A stretch of DNA of 6,125 nt from an uncultured Treponema sp. (GTDB lineage Bacteria; Spirochaetota; Spirochaetia; Treponematales; Treponemataceae): positions 1 through 6,125 of the forward strand of contig CAKZZK010000058.1 in NCBI GenBank assembly GCA_937885235.1. The letters run 5' to 3'. The notes under the pieces are model-generated. The model was not told the DNA's origin. It ran no database searches and saw only the letters and a list, made by a program, of their open reading frames with translations. Numbering within the stretch: the first letter of the stretch is position 1; every line of letters begins with the position of its first letter. The translations under genes and the position numbers were made by a program. Below, one piece after another: positions 1-5,564 of this stretch.

Positions 1-240
1 CTTCTCAAGATTTTCGCCTCTCCCTTCAAGCTCTTTGCCGGCTTTGTCAAGGAATCTTATTCCCAGCGCTCTCGCGCAGCCCATGCCGCCGTCGTTGGTG
101 GCGCTGCCTCCAATTGCGATGGATATGTCGGTAAAGCCCGCGCTGAGCGCGTGACGGATGAGCTCGCCGGTGCCGTAGCTCGTGGGGTAAAGCGGGTTGC
201 GCTTCTCCACCGGCACCAGCATCAGCCCGGAGGCCGCCGC
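1..240 (-). pseudogene. Glycerate kinase (PF02595 type), internal fragment
   Basis: Read on the minus strand, this stretch gives 80 uninterrupted residues that match the middle of the GlxK/GarK-type glycerate kinase family, which phosphorylates D-glycerate with ATP. Visible hallmarks are AAASGLMLVPVEKRNPLYPT, then SYGTGELIRHAL, then the glycine-rich block IAIGGSATNDGGMG, followed by ALGIRFLDKAGKEL. The family is about 370-380 residues long, so this is roughly residues 115-195; the C-terminal part lies beyond the left edge. The N-terminal third is missing. Immediately upstream of the first Ala codon the family similarity stops: the usual EM before AAASGL is replaced, and an in-frame TAG lies at 298-300. 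There is no plausible start codon or ribosome site for the fragment. It is therefore either a truncated remnant or one side of a chimeric join. The family call is firm; the status of the gene is uncertain. Confidence 0.8.
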
Positions 241-337
241 GTTCAGCCGTCTTCCCTCCGGCCATCCCGAGGGGCTGTACGTGGCCTTCGCCAACATCTA
301 CAAGGCCTTCATCTCGTCCGTGCTGAAGACGGCCTGA
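239..337 (+). pseudogene. Gfo/Idh/MocA-family dehydrogenase, C-terminal fragment
   Basis: The plus strand reads AFSRLPSGHPEGLYVAFANI followed by YKAFISSVLKTA and a TGA at 335-337. The signature RLPSGHPEG...AFANIY is typical of the C-terminal domain of NAD(P)-dependent sugar dehydrogenases of the Gfo/Idh/MocA family, shortly before the final DFPTVEDG region, which is absent here. Only about 30 residues are present. Upstream the frame is closed by TAA at 188-190, and the bases there code convincingly for glycerate kinase on the other strand. The 3' end overlaps sequence that reads as the start of a different gene on the minus strand. The fragment has no start and no catalytic domain and lies inverted relative to both neighbours, so it cannot be functional. 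Similarity is recognised by motif only; a short chance match is possible but unlikely given the length of the signature. Confidence 0.62.
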
Positions 338-453
338 AGCCGTCCGTCGGGCGAAGAAACCGTCAGCGGACTGTTTGTCCCATAGCCAGCCGCGAGCGCT
401 GCGCTGAACGTCGCCAATATGGCCAGCGTTGTCCATTTTAATTTCCACTGCAT
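298..453 (-). pseudogene. Secreted protein N-terminus, GH97-like, truncated
   Basis: The minus-strand frame starting at ATG 453-451 encodes 51 residues and ends at TAG 300-298. It begins with a convincing Sec signal peptide: a basic n-region MQWKLKWTT, a hydrophobic core LAILATFSAALAAG, and a likely cleavage near residues 22-24. After this comes NSPLTVSSPDGRLQAVFS, which resembles the first beta strand of glycoside hydrolase family 97 proteins (alpha-glucosidases and alpha-galactosidases of the periplasm), where 'L-T-S-P-D-G-x-L' opens the N-terminal domain. The rest of a roughly 650-residue enzyme is missing; from about codon 45 the sequence reads instead as the dehydrogenase fragment on the opposite strand. 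The ATG overlaps the last 16 bases of folD, which would allow translational coupling, but no clear Shine-Dalgarno sequence precedes it. The signal peptide is well supported; the GH97 assignment rests on about 15 residues and is tentative. Confidence 0.5.
328..344. repeat. Perfect 6-bp hairpin at fragment boundary
   Basis: GACGGC at 328-333 and GCCGTC at 339-344 form a perfect inverted repeat with a 5-base CTGAA loop. It sits where the dehydrogenase fragment ends (TGA 335-337) and where the opposite-strand GH97-like reading begins. It lacks a following T-run, so it is not a convincing intrinsic terminator. Short GC-rich hairpins can promote template switching, which would fit an inverted join here, but a 6-bp stem can also arise by chance. 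Confidence 0.4.
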
Positions 454-1328
454 AATAACGTGGCGCGGCGGGCGCTTTCGAGAGTGTTCCAGAGGAGCAT
501 CGTTATCGTCATCGGCCCGACGCCGCCGGGGACGGGCGTGATTGCGCCCGCGACCTTCGAACAGCTCTCGAAGTCGGCGTCGCCGACAAGCCGGAAGCCC
601 TTCGGGCGCGTCGCGTCGGGGATGCGGTTCACGCCGACGTCGATGACCGTCGCGCCCGGCTTCACCATGTCGGCAGTCACCGTATTCACGTGCCCCGAGG
701 CAACGATGAGTATATCAGCCTGGCGGGTAATGGACGCAAGGTCCTTCGTTCCTGTGTGGCAGACAGTCACCGTGGCATTGTACTCGCGGCGCAAAAGCAA
801 GAGCGCCATGGGCTTTCCCACAATGTTGCTCCTGCCCACAATCACAGCATGGGCGCCATCCGTCTTTACCCCCGCCTTTTTAAGCAGCACGCAGATGCCG
901 TGGGGCGTACAGGGAAGGAAGCATTTTTCCCCGCTGACAAGCTTTCCCACATTACACGGATGGAAGCCGTCCACATCTTTATCTGGGCTGATGGCAGCCG
1001 TCACCGTCTTTTCATCTATGTGCCGCGGAAGGGGCAGCTGCACGAGGATGCCGTGAACCGACGTATCTTCGTTCAGACGCTTTATAATAGAAAGAACTTC
1101 GCTTTCCGTGGTCGCTTCGGGCAGCAAGATGCTCTTGTCCGCCATGCCCGCTTCCGCAAGCGCCTTGCGTTTACCCGTCACATAGCTCACGCTCGCCGGA
1201 TTTTCGCCTATCAATATCACTGCAAGGCAGGGAACCACGCCCTTTTCCTTGAGGGCAGCAACCTTTGCCGCCACATCCGCCCGCACTTCTTCGGCAACAG
1301 CCTTGCCGTCAATAATTACAGCACTCAT
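438..1328 (-). CDS. folD: Bifunctional methylenetetrahydrofolate dehydrogenase/cyclohydrolase FolD
   Basis: FolD is a cytoplasmic enzyme that oxidises 5,10-methylene-THF to methenyl-THF with NADP and hydrolyses it to 10-formyl-THF, feeding purine and formyl-methionine synthesis. The 296-residue length is normal. Active-site features are present: Y49 and the catalytic lysine K53 in SYVTGKRKA, Q97 in GILVQLPLP, and D120 in DKDVDGFHP. The PCTPHG loop (139-144) follows. The Rossmann nucleotide-binding signature GRSNIVGKPMALLL spans 165-178, and the C-terminal signature TPVPGGVGPMTITMLLWNT spans 264-282. The start is fixed by an AGGAAGG Shine-Dalgarno sequence at 1335-1341, six bases before the ATG. 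The last eight residues (ATLLCSGN) extend beyond the usual family end and overlap the start of the GH97-like fragment. The gene is divergent from the outer-membrane protein gene and has its own upstream region. Function is assigned with high certainty. Confidence 0.97.
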   Translation of the reverse strand: MSAVIIDGKAVAEEVRADVAAKVAALKEKGVVPCLAVILIGENPASVSYVTGKRKALAEAGMADKSILLPEATTESEVLSIIKRLNEDTSVHGILVQLPLPRHIDEKTVTAAISPDKDVDGFHPCNVGKLVSGEKCFLPCTPHGICVLLKKAGVKTDGAHAVIVGRSNIVGKPMALLLLRREYNATVTVCHTGTKDLASITRQADILIVASGHVNTVTADMVKPGATVIDVGVNRIPDATRPKGFRLVGDADFESCSKVAGAITPVPGGVGPMTITMLLWNTLESARRATLLCSGN

Positions 1329-1334
1329 ATGTAA

Positions 1335-1341
1335 CCTTCCT
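1335..1341 (-). promoter_or_regulatory. folD ribosome binding site
   Basis: On the minus strand the sequence reads AGGAAGG, six bases before the ATG at 1328-1326. It is a strong Shine-Dalgarno match at good spacing and supports the chosen folD start. A matching folD promoter must lie in the AT-rich region 1345-1440, but no pair of boxes on that strand stood out clearly. Confidence 0.75.
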
Positions 1342-1379
1342 GATATAACGTAGTTTTATTAATAAATCGTATAATAATG

Positions 1380-1408
1380 TTGAAATAAAGTCTGCAAAAC
1401 GATATTAT
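1380..1408 (+). promoter_or_regulatory. Predicted sigma-70 promoter for the rightward genes
   Basis: TTGAAA at 1380-1385 (5 of 6 matches to the -35 consensus) is followed after exactly 17 bases by TATTAT at 1403-1408 (5 of 6 matches to the -10 consensus). Transcription would start near 1415, giving a leader of about 45 bases before the ATG at 1460. The region is strongly AT-rich and lies between divergent genes, as expected for a promoter, although AT-richness also raises the chance of random matches. It probably drives the outer-membrane protein gene and the closely spaced genes downstream. Confidence 0.55.
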
Positions 1409-1459
1409 TACACAACGTTACTATACAGAATTTTATTACAAATTGCTATATGAGGTATT

Positions 1460-2152
1460 ATGAAACGTATTCTATCTATCTGCTGCCTGTTGCTTTTCTG
1501 TGCAGGGATGACTTTCGCCCAGCGGGATTACTACGATGACGATGAATCCTACGAAGAGGACGACGATTTTGGTGACGACAATGACGACTACTATGACGAG
1601 GATCAGAAAGAGCATGAGGAAAACGATGATATAGCCTACATCTTCAACAGGACGCGCGCCGGCGACCAGATGATCAAAATCTCCATCGCCCTCACCGTTC
1701 CGACAGACTTCGGCAACCCCTTCCCCGGCGGTTCGGGAAAGCTTAAGATAGGCGGACTCGGTTCCATAGGCTACCACTACTTCCTGACAGACTGGTTCGC
1801 GCTCGGAGCGGACATAGGCTTTGGCTTTAACTCATCCATAGGTGAAAACCTTTTCAACCACGTCCCTATCGTATTTTCTGCCACTTTCCAGCCTTCCTTC
1901 AAGAACTTTGAATTTCCCATCTCGCTCGGTGTAGGACTTGCCTGGGAGACATACAACAAGTACACATACTGGCCGGGACTGGTCATCAAGCCGGAAGTTG
2001 GCGCACACTACAAGCTGAGCCAGAGCTGGTCTGTCGGCGCAGATGTATCATACACCATACTTCCCCAGTTCGGCAAGATATGGGGGACAGGCGATAAAAA
2101 CAGGTACGCGCGTTTCCTTACCATTGCGGTGAGCGCACGCTTCTATTTCTAA
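1460..2152 (+). CDS. Small outer-membrane beta-barrel protein with acidic N-terminus
   Basis: This 230-residue protein has a Sec signal peptide (MKRILSICCLLLFCAGMTFA, cleavage probably after A20). An extremely acidic stretch follows at 23-57, with 22 of 35 residues Asp or Glu and interspersed Tyr. The rest reads as eight amphipathic beta strands, roughly 70-79, 92-106, 111-122, 135-147, 151-162, 174-186, 188-200 and 216-230. It ends in an aromatic strand with terminal Phe (SARFYF), the usual signal for barrel assembly by BamA. This fits an eight-stranded OmpW/OmpA-like barrel. From memory, T. pallidum TP0733, a predicted OmpW-like protein next to folD, is a likely counterpart. GAGG at 1452-1455 supports the start. 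Substrate or ligand cannot be told from the sequence. The acidic segment could bind divalent cations or lie in the periplasm; that is inference. Confidence 0.82.
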   Translation: MKRILSICCLLLFCAGMTFAQRDYYDDDESYEEDDDFGDDNDDYYDEDQKEHEENDDIAYIFNRTRAGDQMIKISIALTVPTDFGNPFPGGSGKLKIGGLGSIGYHYFLTDWFALGADIGFGFNSSIGENLFNHVPIVFSATFQPSFKNFEFPISLGVGLAWETYNKYTYWPGLVIKPEVGAHYKLSQSWSVGADVSYTILPQFGKIWGTGDKNRYARFLTIAVSARFYF

Positions 2153-2166
2153 TACGGAAAACGGTG

Positions 2167-3090
2167 ATGTATATGACAAAACAGCGATTTTATCTGGGAT
2201 TTGCAGCGGCACTGGCACTGCTTTTTTCCGCCTGCCATGACAGCATTTTTGAAACGATTGACGAAGAGATAGAAGTTGATGACTCTGGCATCACGGGCAC
2301 CGTCAGCTCCATCGTCGAGTTTCAGGACTACCTCTACCTGAGCGCGGGACACGCGGGGGAGATATATAGAAAGCCCAGTGGCGGTCTTTCACGGAAAGCG
2401 TGGACGAGTCTCTCTGTCCTCGACAGCAAGCATTATCCAATATACCTCGGTGTAGAAGGGTCAACGCTTTACATGATTGCCTATACATATGAGGACGATG
2501 ACGGTTATAATGTGCCTACATACTATGAATACAGCACTACAAACCTCTCAAGCTGGAACGGCCCTCAAAAAATAGCTACAGACACCAGCATATCTAATTT
2601 TTCCTCAACTCCACTGCATTCTGGTAGCAATGTATATATAGATAATTGTATCAAAGTAAAAGCCAGTAATAACTATACCTATTCTATTACGGGTGGTGAC
2701 GGTGATACAAAGATTTACCGCGATGGTACAGAAATCTTGGACACCAGCGGTAGCGACACAGGAAGAATCTGGGCTATCAGCGCTACGAAAGACTACCTCG
2801 TCATAGGTGCTAACCAAGGTTTATACCGCATAAAAATTAATGATGATGGTTCTTTAGGCAACCCAAGCGAATCGTTTACCGGCGAAGGGGCAAAATCTAT
2901 CTTCGGCGGCTTCCGCTGCTTCGTGGTCTACATTCCAGAAGCTTTCCGTGGTAACAACGAAGGAAATGCTCCTATATACGTGTACAAAGACTCACGAGGC
3001 GCTTCTTATACGAAGAAAGAAGGACTGTACGCTTTCTACCCCGGCAGCGGCTGGGACAGGGACGGCACTAATTCAAGCAGCGGTAACTGA
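2167..3090 (+). CDS. Putative lipoprotein, beta-rich (propeller-like), function unknown
   Basis: I do not recognise a named family. With the start at ATG 2167 the product has 307 residues. GGAAA at 2156-2160 gives a reasonable ribosome site; GTG 2164 or ATG 2173 are alternative starts that change only the first residues. The N-terminus is a lipoprotein signal, TKQRFYLGFAAALALLFSAC, with the lipidated Cys at residue 23 and Phe-Ser-Ala before it, within the relaxed lipobox used by spirochaetes. An acidic segment (ETIDEEIEVDDSG) follows. The rest alternates short beta strands with Gly, Asp and Asn turns, for example FQDYLYLSAG, STLYMIAY and KDYLVIGANQGLYRIKIND, as in beta-propeller or WD-like proteins. 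It ends in a polar Ser/Gly tail. It lies 14 bases after the barrel gene and its stop overlaps the next start, so a shared transcript is likely. The protein is probably anchored in an envelope membrane. Confidence 0.72.
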   Translation: MYMTKQRFYLGFAAALALLFSACHDSIFETIDEEIEVDDSGITGTVSSIVEFQDYLYLSAGHAGEIYRKPSGGLSRKAWTSLSVLDSKHYPIYLGVEGSTLYMIAYTYEDDDGYNVPTYYEYSTTNLSSWNGPQKIATDTSISNFSSTPLHSGSNVYIDNCIKVKASNNYTYSITGGDGDTKIYRDGTEILDTSGSDTGRIWAISATKDYLVIGANQGLYRIKINDDGSLGNPSESFTGEGAKSIFGGFRCFVVYIPEAFRGNNEGNAPIYVYKDSRGASYTKKEGLYAFYPGSGWDRDGTNSSSGN

Positions 3091-5531
3091 TGGGCGAAGC
3101 CTCGCTGTTTGACGCGCCAAAGTCACACGAGCCTCTTGCCGCGCGCATGAGGCCGCGTACTCTGGACGAATACATCGGGCAGGATCATATCGTAGGCAAG
3201 GGACGGCTTCTGCGCCGCGCCATTGCCGCTGACCAGCTCAGCTCAGTTATCTTCTACGGTCCCCCCGGTTCAGGCAAAACAACGCTTGCAAGGGTCATTG
3301 CCAACCACACAAAATCAAATTTCATCACCTTGAACGCCGTGCTGACGGGAGTAGCAGACATACGCAAGGCGATTGCCGATGCAGAGCAGCAACGTACTCT
3401 TTACACGCGCAAAACCATACTCTTTGTGGACGAAGTGCACCGCTGGAACAAAAGCCAGCAGGACGCACTGCTTCCTTGGGTGGAAAACGGCACGATAATC
3501 CTCATCGGCGCTACGACGGAGAACCCCTTTTTCGAGGTAAACAAGGCACTGGTAAGCCGCAGCCGCGTCTTCCAGCTCAAGGCGCTCAGCAAGGAGGATC
3601 TGCTCAAAGCGGCACAGCAGGCACTACAGGATGTGGAGCGGGGCTACGGCCACTGGCAGGTAGTCTTTGAAAAAGGCGCACTGGAACACCTCGTGGATAC
3701 AGCCGCAGGAGACGCCCGCTCGCTTCTGAATGCACTGGAACTGGCAGTAGAAACCACCCCCCCGCGCTGGAATCCCGAAGCAAAACCTCCCGTCCCCGCC
3801 TACGGAAGCACCATCTACATAGACAAAGAAGCCGCGGAGGAATCCATCCAGAAGAAGGTGGTGCTCTACGACCGCGACGGCGATTACCACTACGACATCA
3901 TTTCCGCATTCATCAAAAGCCTGAGGGGGCGTGACCCCGATGCCGCCTGTTACTGGCTTGCCCGTATGGTCAGGGCAGGGGAAGACCCCGACTTCATCTT
4001 CCGCAGGATGCTCATCAGCGCGTGCGAAGATACAGGGCTTGCAGACCCCAGCGCCATCACAGTGGTGCAAAACTGCGCGGCGGCATTTGACCGCGTGGGA
4101 ATGCCGGAAGGCCGTTACTTTCTTGCCCACGCGGCACTCTACCTTGCGACAGCCCCCAAGTCAAACAGCTCCATGGCGTTCTTCGATGCCCTCGCAAGCG
4201 TGGAAAAGGAAGACGCGGACGTGCCGAATCACCTCAAAGACCCCAGCCGCGATGCCGAAGGTTTCGGGCACGGCGCGGGCTACCTCTACCCCCACGCCTA
4301 CCGCGACCACTGGGTAGCACAGCAATACCTTCCAGACAGCCTCATGGGGCGGGTATTCTACACCCCCACGACGCAGGGCTATGAGGCGCAGATACGGGAA
4401 GACGTGCTTTCCCGCCGGGAACTGCAGATAGCGGCACTGCTTGAAGAGCAGAGCGCACAGAACACCGAATGGTGGGAAAAGACGGGGCACTTCCACGGCT
4501 TTAACAAAACAGAAGAAAACCTCACCTTCAGCCCTCCTGACAAAAGCAGGGACGCAGCACTGGCAAAGGCAGAGCGCTCGTGGCGGGCACGGCTAGAAAC
4601 CAAGCGCGCAGACACGCTCATGCTCCTGCGCAACAGCATGCTGCAGGCAGGAAGCGTCCTGAGGCACCACCGGAATCTCGTCTGGAACGCTGATGACGCG
4701 CTGCTGATTTTTGAGCTCTTGCGGCTAAGCCCAGAGGGCTGCACCTGCGGCATCTGCCGCAAAGCCGAGGGGCTTTCGCTTCTGGAACAGTACGCCGCCA
4801 CGCTCGGAGACTTGGATAAACCGCAGCTCAAGGTCATGGAAGAAGGGGCAAACACCTTTGCAGGCGGACGCTTTAGAAAGCTGCTTTCCTCTTTTGACAG
4901 CGTGGTTTTTGACAGACTCTTTTTCAGAGACATCTTTGCCTCGCCAGAAGACATTGCAGAGACCGCGGCGGCGCTAAAAGAAGCCTGTACAGGCACCAAA
5001 AAAACAGGGAGGGACATCGCATTCAGCGAAGACGCCCCCCTCGTCAAGGACGCCTCGCCCCTTATCGCTGACGGCGCGGCTATCGTCATCTCCCAGCGCA
5101 TTCCGGCACACGGACAGAAAATCAGTCCGCTCATCAGCTCGCAGGTGCTGGCGGACAGCGTTCCCGACGCAGGCACCGCAGTCCTGCTAGACAAAATGAA
5201 CGCGGCGGAAAAGGAATTCTTTAGCGACAAATCAAACCCGCTCTTCGCCTGGGGCGCAGAAGACATAGCGAAAGCTTTTACGGAAGCGGGGTTTTCCGTG
5301 GAAAGCAAGCATATTCAACTGGAAGAAAAGCGCAGCATCAGCGAAGCAGATATAGGCAGATGGTTCTCACCGCATTCGGCATACGGTCAGAAAATCACCG
5401 CCGCGCTGGGAGCAGAGGGAGTGCAAAAGCTCACTGCCCTCCTCTCTCAGGCTGCCGCAAAAAAGCTCTTCATCTGGCGGACAGAAAATGTAATTCTCAC
5501 TTGTCGCTTTGGCAAAACTGGTATACAATAG
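3090..5531 (+). CDS. rarA: RarA/MgsA AAA+ ATPase fused to a degenerate methyltransferase-like domain
   Basis: RarA (MgsA, WRNIP1 family) is a cytoplasmic AAA+ clamp-loader-like ATPase acting at stalled or gapped replication forks, often with SSB. Residues 1-435 form a full RarA: Walker A GPPGSGKTT (57-65), Walker B ILFVDEVHR (110-118), sensor 1 IGATTENP (139-146), arginine finger region SRSR (156-159), sensor 2 GDARSLLNALE (207-217), and the tetramerisation part with FIKSLRGRDPDAACYWLARM (274-293) and YPHAYRDHWVAQQYLP (400-415). About 375 extra residues follow. They resemble the 'unknown domain' of the RarA fusion model PRK13341, known mainly from cyanobacteria, with conserved blocks such as NPLFAWGAEDIAKAF, RWFSPHSAYGQKI and LFIWRTENVILT. 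That part looks like a class I SAM-methyltransferase fold whose glycine motif is lost (LVWNADDALLIFELLRLSPEG, split at 530-550). The start overlaps the previous stop (TGATG), suggesting translational coupling. The RarA call is firm; the domain reading is moderate. Confidence 0.93.
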   Translation: MGEASLFDAPKSHEPLAARMRPRTLDEYIGQDHIVGKGRLLRRAIAADQLSSVIFYGPPGSGKTTLARVIANHTKSNFITLNAVLTGVADIRKAIADAEQQRTLYTRKTILFVDEVHRWNKSQQDALLPWVENGTIILIGATTENPFFEVNKALVSRSRVFQLKALSKEDLLKAAQQALQDVERGYGHWQVVFEKGALEHLVDTAAGDARSLLNALELAVETTPPRWNPEAKPPVPAYGSTIYIDKEAAEESIQKKVVLYDRDGDYHYDIISAFIKSLRGRDPDAACYWLARMVRAGEDPDFIFRRMLISACEDTGLADPSAITVVQNCAAAFDRVGMPEGRYFLAHAALYLATAPKSNSSMAFFDALASVEKEDADVPNHLKDPSRDAEGFGHGAGYLYPHAYRDHWVAQQYLPDSLMGRVFYTPTTQGYEAQIREDVLSRRELQIAALLEEQSAQNTEWWEKTGHFHGFNKTEENLTFSPPDKSRDAALAKAERSWRARLETKRADTLMLLRNSMLQAGSVLRHHRNLVWNADDALLIFELLRLSPEGCTCGICRKAEGLSLLEQYAATLGDLDKPQLKVMEEGANTFAGGRFRKLLSSFDSVVFDRLFFRDIFASPEDIAETAAALKEACTGTKKTGRDIAFSEDAPLVKDASPLIADGAAIVISQRIPAHGQKISPLISSQVLADSVPDAGTAVLLDKMNAAEKEFFSDKSNPLFAWGAEDIAKAFTEAGFSVESKHIQLEEKRSISEADIGRWFSPHSAYGQKITAALGAEGVQKLTALLSQAAAKKLFIWRTENVILTCRFGKTGIQ
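5501..5529 (+). promoter_or_regulatory. Possible adk promoter inside the end of rarA
   Basis: TTGTCG at 5501-5506 (4 of 6 to the -35 consensus) and TACAAT at 5524-5529 (5 of 6 to the -10 consensus) are separated by 17 bases. The element lies in the last codons of rarA and would start transcription near 5536, about 30 bases before the adk ATG. It would let the essential adk gene be expressed independently of rarA. The score is moderate and coding constraint applies, so this is a suggestion only. Confidence 0.38.
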
Positions 5532-5550
5532 ATTAAATATATGCAGACAG

Positions 5551-5556
5551 AAGGAG
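5551..5556 (+). promoter_or_regulatory. adk ribosome binding site
   Basis: AAGGAG lies eight bases before the ATG at 5565-5567 and decides the start. An upstream in-frame ATG at 5541 would add eight residues but has no ribosome site and would place this Shine-Dalgarno sequence inside the coding region. Confidence 0.8.
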
Positions 5557-5564
5557 TAATAAGA

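Noticed and set aside
47..448. Minus-strand 133-codon open frame covering the left mosaic
   Set aside because: Its product is Arg/Gly/His-rich and unlike any family, whereas two adjacent readings in other frames give clear glycerate kinase and signal-peptide sequences.
460..1334. Plus-strand open frames of about 200 codons opposite folD
   Set aside because: FolD on the minus strand is complete with all active-site motifs; the plus-strand products are low-complexity shadows without a ribosome site.
1329..1459. Possible folate (THF) riboswitch before folD
   Set aside because: The leader is short and AT-rich, without the conserved paired elements expected for a folate aptamer.
3624..4130. Minus-strand 168-codon frame with a Val-rich hydrophobic stretch
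   Set aside because: It is antisense to the conserved RarA core; the hydrophobic run is the complement of acidic and Tyr/His codons.
4379..5308. Open frame of 309 codons on the minus strand opposite the rarA 3' half
   Set aside because: It is Ser/Ala-rich without recognisable motifs and lies opposite a well-supported coding region; it is an antisense shadow in GC-rich DNA.
5541..5564. Upstream in-frame ATG as an alternative adk start
   Set aside because: The Shine-Dalgarno AAGGAG lies downstream of it, and the family normally starts directly with the first beta strand.
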